Source: JAUQQI01 sp040289115
GTDB lineage: Bacteria > Chloroflexota > Dehalococcoidia > JAUQQI01
DNA: 64,000 bases
Direction: 5' to 3'
NCBI GenBank assembly: GCA_040289115.1
Contig: PSKS01000002.1
Coordinates: forward strand, 1-64,000
Shown: positions 57,041 through 64,000 of the stretch, one piece after another
How positions within the stretch are numbered: position 1 is the stretch's first letter
Layout: each line of letters begins with the position of its first letter
Program-made: the position numbers and the translations under genes
Notes under the pieces: generated by a model
What the model was told of the DNA's origin: nothing
Databases searched by the model: none
What the model saw: only the letters and a program-made list of their open reading frames with translations

Positions 57041-57676
57041 CTAATCCCCCTCCCGTTCGGCCAGCCTGGCTTCGAGGCGCCGCACCGCCGCCACCGGGAT
57101 CAGCAGGAAGCGGCGGGCCAGCACGTCGTAGGCATTAAGGTTGTCGGCCTGGGCTGTCCAGACGTCGGGCAGGTTCCGGGCGGCCAGGATCACTGCCCGG
57201 TCGGGCTCGGGCAGGACGACCGTAATCGAGCGGTCGAGGCCAAGCCCCCGCAGGACCCGGGCAAACTCCCGGGTCTTGCCCTCCGATAGGGCCAGGTCCT
57301 CGACGACTATAAGCTCACCATCTCTAATTTTAGCAGACAGGGCCGCCTTAAGGGCAAGGCGGCGCATCTTCTTCGGCATCTCCTGCCGGTAGTCCCGGGG
57401 GTGCGGGCCGTGGACGATTCCCCCGTGCCGCCAGTGGGGCGCCCGGATGGACCCCTGCCGGGCCCGGCCGGTGCCCTTCTGGACCCAGGGCTTGCGCCCC
57501 CCACCGCTTACCTCCCCACGGGTCTTGGTATCGTGGGTACCCTGGCGCCGGTTGGCCAGGTACATCACCACCGCCTGGTGGAGCAGGGGTACGTTGACCG
57601 GTACCCCGAAGACGTCGTCCCGAACGGTTATCTCCCCAATGATTTCGCCTTCCAGGTTCCGAACCGGCAGCTGCAT
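57041..57676 (-). CDS. rplD: 50S ribosomal protein L4
   Basis: 211 residues: the loop TRGEVSGGGRKPWVQKGTGR, then ARQGSIRAPHWRHGGIVHGP, typical of L4. In some bacteria L4 represses this operon; no leader structure for that is evident here. Confidence 0.97.
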   Translation of the reverse strand: MQLPVRNLEGEIIGEITVRDDVFGVPVNVPLLHQAVVMYLANRRQGTHDTKTRGEVSGGGRKPWVQKGTGRARQGSIRAPHWRHGGIVHGPHPRDYRQEMPKKMRRLALKAALSAKIRDGELIVVEDLALSEGKTREFARVLRGLGLDRSITVVLPEPDRAVILAARNLPDVWTAQADNLNAYDVLARRFLLIPVAAVRRLEARLAEREGD

Positions 57677-57679
57677 GGC

Positions 57680-58315
57680 TCAGTCCCCCCGCCGGGCCTT
57701 GACCGCGTGCCGGATCAGCAGCAACCCCTTCCGCGGCCCGGGCACGGCACCCTTTACAAACAGCAGATTCCTTTCGGGGTCCACCCGGATGACCTCCAGG
57801 TTCTGAACAGTAACCCGCTGGTGGCCCATGTGCCCGGCCATCCGCAGGCCCTTGATCACCCGGCCGGGGTCAGTGTTGGCCCCGATGGAACCGGGCGCCC
57901 GCCACCGGTTCGACTGGCCGTGGGTCTTCGGGCCACCGGCAAAGCCGTGGCGCTTTACCACCCCGGCAAACCCCCGACCTTTCGAAGTTCCGGTCACGTC
58001 CACCAGGTCCCCCGGCTTGAACAGGGTCACATCCACCCTCTGCCCCACCGTCACCCGCTCGGCCCCGTCCAGAAGCTTAAATTCCCGCAGGTGCCGCAGG
58101 TTGCCCAGCCCCTTCAAGTGGCCCCGCATGGGCTTGTTTACCCGCTTCTTGGTATCAAAGCCGAGCTGGACGGCCGAATACCCGTCCCGCTCAGGGGTGC
58201 GCACCTGAACTACCCAGCAGGGTCCGGCCTGGATGACGGTAACGGGCACCACCGTTCCGTCCTCCCGGAAGACCCGGGTCATCCCCAGCTTGTAGCCGAG
58301 CAGTCCCTCGATCAT
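57680..58315 (-). CDS. rplC: 50S ribosomal protein L3
   Basis: 211 residues: GLLGYKLGMTRVFREDG, KGRGFAGVVKRHGFAGGPKT and HGQSNRWRAPGSIGANTDPG, with the conserved Gln available for methylation. Confidence 0.98.
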   Translation of the reverse strand: MIEGLLGYKLGMTRVFREDGTVVPVTVIQAGPCWVVQVRTPERDGYSAVQLGFDTKKRVNKPMRGHLKGLGNLRHLREFKLLDGAERVTVGQRVDVTLFKPGDLVDVTGTSKGRGFAGVVKRHGFAGGPKTHGQSNRWRAPGSIGANTDPGRVIKGLRMAGHMGHQRVTVQNLEVIRVDPERNLLFVKGAVPGPRKGLLLIRHAVKARRGD

Positions 58316-58329
58316 GGCCGGTTTATCCT

Positions 58330-58641
58330 TTACGTGAGCTTGAGCTCAATCTCGACGCCGGCCGGCAAATTGAGCTTCATCAGGGCATCCACCGTCTTCG
58401 GCGTCGGGTCGAGGATGTCGATAAGCCGCTTATGGGTCCGGATTTCAAACTGCTCCCGGGAATCCTTGTCGATGTGGGGTGAGCGGATGACGGTTATCCG
58501 CTCGATCTTCGTCGGCAGCGGAATCGGGCCGGCCACCGTTGCGCCGGTCTTTTCGGCCGTCTCCACGATCTGAGCGGCCGACTGGTCTACCAGTTTGTGG
58601 TCGAAGGCTTTAAGCCGGATCCGAATTCGCTGCCGTGCCAT
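58330..58641 (-). CDS. rpsJ: 30S ribosomal protein S10
   Basis: 103 residues: MARQRIRIRLKAFDHKLVDQ, ATVAGPIPLPTKIERITVIR and HIDKDSREQFEIRTHKRLID. First ribosomal protein of the S10 cluster, 11 bp after tuf. Confidence 0.98.
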   Translation of the reverse strand: MARQRIRIRLKAFDHKLVDQSAAQIVETAEKTGATVAGPIPLPTKIERITVIRSPHIDKDSREQFEIRTHKRLIDILDPTPKTVDALMKLNLPAGVEIELKLT

Positions 58642-58652
58642 CTTAGCCCACC

Positions 58653-59852
58653 CTACTCGATGATTTTGGTCACGACCCCGGCCCCCACCGTCCGGCCACC
58701 CTCACGGATGGCAAACCTTAAGCCCTCCTCCAGGGCCACCGGCGCAATCAGCTTCACCCGAAGGTTTACATTGTCCCCAGGCATCACCATCTCAACCCCA
58801 GCAGGCAAAATCACCTCCCCAGTAACATCCGTCGTCCGAAAGTAAAACTGCGGCCGATAACCCGTAAAAAACGGCGTGTGCCGCCCACCCTCCTCCTTGG
58901 TAAGAACGTAAACCTGGGCCTCAAACTCCGTATGCGGCGTTATCGTCCCAGGCTTGGCCAATACCATCCCACGCTCCACCTCATCCCGCTCAATACCACG
59001 AAGCAAACAGCCGACATTGTCCCCAGCTATCCCCTCATCCAAAACCTTCCGGAACATCTCAACACTGGTCACCACCGTCCGCCGGGTCGGACCAAACCCA
59101 ACTATCTCCACCTCATCCCCAGGCCTTATCCGACCTCGCTCAATCCGACCCGTAACCACCGTCCCACGCCCCTTTATCCCAAATACATCCTCTATCGGCA
59201 TCAAAAACGGCTTGTCTACCGCACGCTCAGGCTCCGGAATATAGTTATCTAAAGCCTCTATAAGCTCCCAAATCGGCCGATACTCCGGAGCATCAGGGTC
59301 CTGCGACGAAGACTCTAAGGCCTTAAGGGCAGAACCCCTTATAACCGGCACCTCATCCCCAGGAAACCCATACCGGCTCAAAAGCTCCCTTACCTCCAAC
59401 TCCACCAGGTCTAAAAGCTCCGGGTCATCCATCATGTCTACCTTGTTCAAAAATACCACCATCGCCGGAACTTCCACCTGCCGGGCCAAAAGCACATGCT
59501 CACGGGTCTGCGGCATCGGCCCATCCGGAGCCGCCACCACCAATATCGCACCATCCATCTGGGCCGCACCCGTTATCATGTTCTTGATATAATCGGCATG
59601 CCCAGGACAGTCTATGTGCGCATAATGACGCTTCGGACTCTCATACTCCACATGCGCAATCGCTATCGTTATCCCACGGGCACGCTCCTCAGGAGCCTTG
59701 TCTATCTGCTCAAAGGGCGTAAACTGCGCAAGACCCCTCAACGACAAAACCTTCGTTATCGCAGACGTCAACGTCGTCTTCCCATGGTCAATGTGACCTA
59801 TCGTCCCCACATTCACATGCGGCTTCTTCCGCTCAAACTTCGGCTTGGACAT
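58653..59852 (-). CDS. tuf: Elongation factor Tu, with codon use unlike its neighbours
   Basis: 399 residues. GTPase motifs: GHIDHGKTT near residue 18, DCPGHADYIKNM near 80, NKVD near 135. The effector segment is APEERARGITI. It heads the cluster; rpsL, rpsG and fusA are not upstream. Codon use is distinctive from the start codon to about base 58740 on the minus reading: ATA, GGT, CGT, TTG and ACG are frequent (for example ACG-ATA-GGT in the fifteenth to seventeenth codons region), while neighbours prefer C-ending codons. The last ~30 codons look like the host again. Confidence 0.98.
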   Translation of the reverse strand: MSKPKFERKKPHVNVGTIGHIDHGKTTLTSAITKVLSLRGLAQFTPFEQIDKAPEERARGITIAIAHVEYESPKRHYAHIDCPGHADYIKNMITGAAQMDGAILVVAAPDGPMPQTREHVLLARQVEVPAMVVFLNKVDMMDDPELLDLVELEVRELLSRYGFPGDEVPVIRGSALKALESSSQDPDAPEYRPIWELIEALDNYIPEPERAVDKPFLMPIEDVFGIKGRGTVVTGRIERGRIRPGDEVEIVGFGPTRRTVVTSVEMFRKVLDEGIAGDNVGCLLRGIERDEVERGMVLAKPGTITPHTEFEAQVYVLTKEEGGRHTPFFTGYRPQFYFRTTDVTGEVILPAGVEMVMPGDNVNLRVKLIAPVALEEGLRFAIREGGRTVGAGVVTKIIE

Positions 59853-59933
59853 CTTGACCTCCCGAGCAATCTAGCTTTGGCCTACCGGCCGGCTAACGGG
59901 GTTTCGAACGACACAAAGAACCTTACCGGTATC

Positions 59934-59963
59934 ATTATAGGGCCGGGGCTGCGGCCCCGTCAA
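59934..59963 (-). promoter_or_regulatory. Main promoter of the tuf-S10-spc-alpha cluster
   Basis: On the minus strand TTGACG (59963-59958) and TATAAT (59939-59934) are 18 bp apart. Transcription would start near 59927, giving a leader of about 75 nt. The spacer contains a GC-rich hairpin (CGGGGC/GCCCCG). Confidence 0.7.
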
Positions 59964-60028
59964 TGTTTTTATATTAGACCCAAATGGGGTGGGCCCTGGC
60001 CTAAAATGTCTGGTGGAGGTGTCCGGTT

Positions 60029-62746
60029 ATGCGGGGCGTTTACCCGGCCCACCGGGAAGCCGACGTCGTCCTCCGGGACGGCTCTACTGTCCACGTCCGG
60101 CCCGCGCGGCCCGAAGACTGGCCGGCGCTCCTGGAGTTTTACCGCTCCCTATCCCTTGAAGCCCGAACCTTTAGGTTTTTCTCCCCAGCCGTAAACCTCG
60201 AAACCGCCGCCCGCCGAGACTGCGACATCGATTATGTCAACTCATTTACATTGGTGGCTACCGCCGGTCCCGAGCAGAAGGTGATCGGGGTCGCCTCCTA
60301 CTTCCGGGTTGATACCGACCGGGCCGAGGTCGGTTTCGCCGTCGCCGATGCCTACCGCGGACGCGGCCTCGGCACCATCCTCCTCGGCCACCTGGCCGAG
60401 GTCGCCGCTGCCAACGGCATCAACGTCTTCGAGGCCGTTGTTATGCCTACCAACTACGAGATGATAAAGGTCTTTCGGGATTCGGGCTTCCCAGTCGAGG
60501 TCCGACTCGGGCCCGACGAAATTCATGTTAGCTTCCCCACCTCCATCACCCCGGAGGCCCTGGAGCGCTTCGAGCGGCGCGAGCAGATCGCCACCAGCAA
60601 CGCCCTGCGCAACTTCTTCTACCCCCGGGCGGTAGCCGTCATTGGGGCCTCCCGCCAGCGGAATACCGTCGGCGGCGCCCTCTTCTGGAACCTCCTCGAT
60701 TTCGGCTTTGAGGGCCCGGTTTACCCGGTCAACATAAACGCCACGGTGGTCCAGTCGGTCCTGGCCTACCCAACCATTGAGGCCGTCCCGGGGCCGGTGG
60801 ACCTGGCCGTTATTGCGGTGCCGGCCGAAAAGGTCGTCGGGGTGGCCGAGCAGTGCGGCCGCCGGGGTGTTCGGGCGCTGGTGGTGATTTCGGCCGGGTT
60901 TGCCGAAGTAGGGGAAGAAGGCCGGGCCCGCCAGGCCGAGCTGCTGCGCATCTGCCGCGCCTACGGTATGCGTCTCATCGGCCCCAATTGCATCGGCATC
61001 ATCAACACCGACCCATCGGCAAGGCTTAACGCAACCTTCGGCCCGGTTCCTCCGCCGGCCGGGCGGGTCGGTTTCGCCTCCCAGAGCGGGGCCCTAGGGC
61101 TCGCCATCATCGACTACGCCCGTGCCTTTGGTTTGGGCATATCGACCTTCGTATCCATGGGCAACAAGGCCGACATATCCGGAAACGACCTGCTCAATTA
61201 CTGGGAATCGGACCCTAATACCGACGTCATCCTCCTTTACCTGGAGTCCTTCGGCAACCCCCGCAAGTTTAGCCGGATCGCCCGCCGGGTTGGCCGGAAA
61301 AAGCCCATCGTGGCCGTTAAGAGCGGCCGGTCCAGCGCCGGCGCCCGGGCAACGGCCTCCCACACCGGGGCCCTCCTGGCCGCCTCGGACATCACCGTAG
61401 ATGCCCTCTTCCGCCAGTCGGGGGTGATCCGGACCGATACCCTGGAGGAGCTCTTTGAGGTGGCCTCCCTGCTGGTGAGTCAGCCCCTCCCCCACGGCCG
61501 GCGGGTGGGCATTGTGACCAACGCCGGCGGACCGGGCATCCTGGCGGCCGACGCCGCCGAGGCCCAGGGGCTCCAGGTGCCTGTCCTTAGCCCGGAGACC
61601 CAAACCCGGCTCCGATCCGTCCTCGTCCCCGAGGCAAGTGTCCTCAACCCGGTGGACATGACGGCCACGGCCGGCGCCGACCAGTACCGCCAAGCAGTGG
61701 AGGCGGTGGCCTCCGACCCCAACATCGACGCCGTTATGGCCATCTTCTTGCCGCCCCTGCGAATTCCCAGCGAGGAGGTGGCCGCCGCCATCGTGGACGG
61801 GGCCAGGCTGGCCAACGGCCTGGGCAAGCCCGTCCTTTCGGTTTTTATCTCATCCCGGGGCGTGCCCGACGAGCTCAAACGGGCCGACATACGGGTGCCT
61901 TCGTTTGCCTTCCCCGAAAATGCGGCCATCGCCCTGGCCCACGCCGTCCGCTACGCCGAGTGGCGGGCCCGGCCCCTCACCGACCCGCCCCGCTTCGAGG
62001 GTATCGGCCGGGATGAGGCGGCAGCCGTCGTCGCCAGGGCCTTGGGCCAGGGGGACAGCTGGCTCGGGCCGGCCGAAACCTGGCAGCTTCTCAGCTGTTA
62101 CGGCCTCAACGTTGTCGACCAGATCCTCGCCCGGACTCCCGAGGAGGCCGCCCAGGCCGCCGCCAACCTTGGGGGCGAGGTGGTCCTTAAGGCTTTCGCC
62201 CCGGGCCTCACCCACAAGACCGAGCGGGGGGCAGTGCGCCTGGGGCTCCGGGACCCGGAGGAGGTTCGGCAAGCCGCGACGGAGATGGCCAGCCGCTTGG
62301 GGGCCCAAGGCCTTCACGAGGTCACCTTTGTTGTCCAGCGCTACGTGACCGGTGGGGTTGAGATGCTGGCCGGAATGGTCCACGACCGACATTTCGGCCC
62401 CATCATCGTCTGCGGGGCCGGCGGAATTTTCGTCGAGCTTTTAAAGGACGTTGCTGTCCGGCTCACGCCCCTTACCCGGGAGGATGCCGCCGAGATGGTC
62501 CGTGAGCTTAGAAGCTATCCTCTCCTTACGGGTTTTAGGGGTTCGCCCCCGGTGGACGTGGCGGCCTTCGAGGAGACCCTCCTGCGGCTGAGCACCCTGG
62601 CTGAGGACCTGCCCGACGTGGCCGAGGTCGACCTCAACCCGGTCCTGGTCAGGGAGCGGGGGGCGGTCATTCTAGACGCCCGAGTCCGGGTCGAGCCGGC
62701 CCAGCCGCCCCCGCCCCTGGGGGCCAGGACCCGCCCGGCCTTCTAA
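60029..62746 (+). CDS. GNAT-fused ADP-forming acyl-CoA synthetase-like protein
   Basis: 905 residues. Residues 1-165 are a GNAT acetyltransferase (VGFAVADAYRGRGLGTILLG is the acetyl-CoA loop). The rest is an NDP-forming acyl-CoA synthetase: CoA-binding domain from about 195 (VAVIGASRQRNTVGG), the ligase domain, and an ATP-grasp domain at about 670-890 (GEVVLKAFAPGLTHKTERG). Known relatives are the Pat/PatZ protein acetyltransferases, where GNAT can be at either end; here it is first. The SHTG segment keeps a His at the region phosphorylated in active ADP-forming synthetases, whereas PatZ-type enzymes have lost it, so ligase activity may persist. GGAGGTG lies seven bases before the ATG. Confidence 0.93.
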   Translation: MRGVYPAHREADVVLRDGSTVHVRPARPEDWPALLEFYRSLSLEARTFRFFSPAVNLETAARRDCDIDYVNSFTLVATAGPEQKVIGVASYFRVDTDRAEVGFAVADAYRGRGLGTILLGHLAEVAAANGINVFEAVVMPTNYEMIKVFRDSGFPVEVRLGPDEIHVSFPTSITPEALERFERREQIATSNALRNFFYPRAVAVIGASRQRNTVGGALFWNLLDFGFEGPVYPVNINATVVQSVLAYPTIEAVPGPVDLAVIAVPAEKVVGVAEQCGRRGVRALVVISAGFAEVGEEGRARQAELLRICRAYGMRLIGPNCIGIINTDPSARLNATFGPVPPPAGRVGFASQSGALGLAIIDYARAFGLGISTFVSMGNKADISGNDLLNYWESDPNTDVILLYLESFGNPRKFSRIARRVGRKKPIVAVKSGRSSAGARATASHTGALLAASDITVDALFRQSGVIRTDTLEELFEVASLLVSQPLPHGRRVGIVTNAGGPGILAADAAEAQGLQVPVLSPETQTRLRSVLVPEASVLNPVDMTATAGADQYRQAVEAVASDPNIDAVMAIFLPPLRIPSEEVAAAIVDGARLANGLGKPVLSVFISSRGVPDELKRADIRVPSFAFPENAAIALAHAVRYAEWRARPLTDPPRFEGIGRDEAAAVVARALGQGDSWLGPAETWQLLSCYGLNVVDQILARTPEEAAQAAANLGGEVVLKAFAPGLTHKTERGAVRLGLRDPEEVRQAATEMASRLGAQGLHEVTFVVQRYVTGGVEMLAGMVHDRHFGPIIVCGAGGIFVELLKDVAVRLTPLTREDAAEMVRELRSYPLLTGFRGSPPVDVAAFEETLLRLSTLAEDLPDVAEVDLNPVLVRERGAVILDARVRVEPAQPPPPLGARTRPAF

Positions 62747-62750
62747 AAGG

Positions 62751-63338
62751 CTACCAGTCGCCGGGCTGGGCATACGGGTAGGCCCAGAGGGCCACCGTCA
62801 GGGTCAGGGCCTTGAACCAGGCCTGGTGCATCTTGTCCACGTCCTCGGTCGAATGGCCCTTTTTGAACAAGAAGGGCCGAACGGTGGCCGTTATCGGGTA
62901 AATGAAAGCTATGAGGTAGCGAAGGGGGATTTGTGGGACCGAATTTACGCCGTCGGTCTGATTTTTCTTGGTCCGGTGGTGCCGCAGGCCGATTTCGTGC
63001 TGGTAATCGAGCCAGGCCTGGTTAAATTCGGCCCGGCACAGGTCCCGCACCCACTGCCCGAACCGCTGGCGAACTCGCCCCAGGTAGTCGGGGATCGGGT
63101 TGCCCTGGGGGTCAGCAAAGTAGTAGACCAGGTGGGGGTTAGAGCCGACGAATTCATACCAGACGTCTAAAAGGGCCTCCACGTGGTCCGCGAGGACCTC
63201 TCCGGCCAGCCGCAGGTAACGGGCATCCTCGTCGGTGAACAGGACCGTCTTTTTTAAAAGCTCAAAGTCGGACGGGGAGACCGGCGATGGGCTAACCTGA
63301 GGGGTTCCGTAAGTGTATCCGGGGATGGGTTGGGTCAT
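62751..63338 (-). CDS. Protoglobin-domain haem protein
   Basis: 195 residues from ATG 63338, six bases after GGAGGTG; upstream in-frame codons belong to the marR frame overlap and are rejected. The protein is a single globin-like domain of the protoglobin family: VLADHVEALLDVWYEFVGS, LDYQHEIGLRHHRTKKN with the probable proximal His, and PLRYLIAFIYPITATVRPF. Protoglobins bind O2, CO and NO. No output domain is attached. One base separates it from the MarR stop, so the two are translationally coupled. Confidence 0.92.
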   Translation of the reverse strand: MTQPIPGYTYGTPQVSPSPVSPSDFELLKKTVLFTDEDARYLRLAGEVLADHVEALLDVWYEFVGSNPHLVYYFADPQGNPIPDYLGRVRQRFGQWVRDLCRAEFNQAWLDYQHEIGLRHHRTKKNQTDGVNSVPQIPLRYLIAFIYPITATVRPFLFKKGHSTEDVDKMHQAWFKALTLTVALWAYPYAQPGDW

Positions 63339-63339
63339 T

Positions 63340-63984
63340 TTAGTCACCTCCTGGGGAATTTTCTTCGCCCGTTTCGATGGGCTCGGCATCCGGACATTCA
63401 AAATAGGTGTGTTCGGCGGGCAGTGGAGCATCCATGAAGGCACAGTGGTGGGGTCCACCGGGACTATCCGGGTGGGCAAAGGGCTGAAAGAAGCGGCACT
63501 GCCAGCACATCAGGTACGGCCGCACAAAGCCTCGGGCGACGAGGCCGGCAATGACCCCGACCAGAAGCTGCCGAAGGGTCTGCTGCTCGGCCGGGTCGAG
63601 GGCAGCCAGAATCTGGCGGAGGGGCTCAAGCATATCCTCCAGCCGGTCGGCCCGTTCCTGGCCGGCGGGGGTAAGGGCCAGGGTAACGACCCGGCCGTCG
63701 GCGGCCGAGCGGGCCTTTTCCACCAGGCTCTTGGCCGTGAGGGTATCCACCACTTCGCTGGCGGTGGCTAGGGTGGTTCCGAGGCGCTGGGCCACCCCAG
63801 TTATGTTGCGGGCGCCGGGACGTACCCGCTTGAGGAAGGTGAGGGCATTGGCCTGAGCCGGGGAGAGACCTGCGGCCCCAGCGGCGTCCCGGACCATGAG
63901 GGTGATGGCTTGGCTCACCCGGAAGAGGGCCATGGCCAGGTCGGCCGGAAGGTCCTGGGCGCGACGAACCGGGTCAAAGGCCAT
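63340..63984 (-). CDS. MarR-family regulator with a four-Cys C-terminal tail
   Basis: 214 residues. The MarR winged helix spans about 10-150: LSPAQANALTFLKRVRPGAR, ITGVAQRLGTTLATASEVVD as recognition helix, and a wing with SAADGRVVTLALTPAGQERA. A C-terminal extension (about 160-214) holds CWQC, then HHC about 18 residues on, then YFEC, which could bind a metal or an iron-sulfur cluster. AGGAG lies nine bases before ATG 63984. It is directly upstream of the protoglobin gene, so it probably controls it in response to O2, NO or redox state. Confidence 0.88.
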   Translation of the reverse strand: MAFDPVRRAQDLPADLAMALFRVSQAITLMVRDAAGAAGLSPAQANALTFLKRVRPGARNITGVAQRLGTTLATASEVVDTLTAKSLVEKARSAADGRVVTLALTPAGQERADRLEDMLEPLRQILAALDPAEQQTLRQLLVGVIAGLVARGFVRPYLMCWQCRFFQPFAHPDSPGGPHHCAFMDAPLPAEHTYFECPDAEPIETGEENSPGGD

Positions 63985-64000
63985 TAATTAGAACTCCTAA

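Noticed and set aside
59941..59970. GC hairpin followed by TTTTT on the plus strand as a terminator
   Set aside because: No plus-strand gene ends before it; the hairpin lies in the spacer of the tuf promoter and the T-run is separated from the stem by several bases.

Overview
This 64 kb window is GC-rich and very densely packed. The only two gene-free stretches longer than 300 bases are 21431-22175 and 26919-27601. No rRNA, tRNA, CRISPR array, insertion sequence or phage gene was seen. It looks like an ordinary bacterial chromosome. The unbroken S10-spc-alpha ribosomal cluster with secY-adk-map-infA-rpmJ inside it and truA-rplM-rpsI at its end, the zinc-binding forms of S4, S14 and L36, a protoglobin, several likely leaderless transcripts and the high GC content together suggest a Chloroflexota-like lineage, possibly thermophilic. 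That assignment is inference; no 16S rRNA gene is present to confirm it.

Layout. 1-2822: end of a membrane protein and a large PAS/GAF/GGDEF diguanylate cyclase. 2905-7258: threonine operon hom - coiled-coil protein - thrC - thrB, behind a good sigma-70-type promoter. 7236-14351: enolase, a LOG-like nucleotide-binding protein, a Wzm/Wzt-type polysaccharide exporter, a CopB-type metal ATPase whose His-rich leader is out of frame, a small conserved protein and an LLM-class oxidoreductase. 14383-18999: DNA repair cluster polA - OGG1-type glycosylase - mutM. 18989-21430: an Ldh2-family dehydrogenase, then a ubiquitin-like MoaD/ThiS protein coupled to an intracellular BNR-repeat protein. 22176-25401: Cys-rich zinc protein, CitE-like lyase, small membrane protein, methyltransferase, CPBP protease.

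25385-35046 is a catabolic or uptake block: an amidase with an AtzG-like small partner, an orphan hydantoinase B, a complete branched-chain-type ABC transporter (a Tat lipoprotein plus livHMGF) and an N-terminally truncated mandelate-racemase-family gene. 35154-41876: M16 peptidase, HAD and alpha/beta hydrolases, P-loop kinase, thioesterase, fabF, and a trehalose-6-phosphate-synthase-like glycosyltransferase. 41887-59852 (minus strand) is the ribosomal supercluster from tuf to rpsI, with a TTGACG-18-TATAAT promoter upstream of tuf. 60029-63984: a GNAT/ADP-forming acyl-CoA synthetase fusion, then a MarR regulator with a four-Cys tail translationally adjacent to a protoglobin.

The least explained parts are the MoaD-like/BNR pair whose Gly-Gly is masked by a four-residue tail, the MarR(Cys4)-protoglobin pair, the run of large dyad-symmetric elements in 27011-27461, the CTG start of thrB, and a tuf gene whose codon use differs sharply from its ribosomal neighbours.
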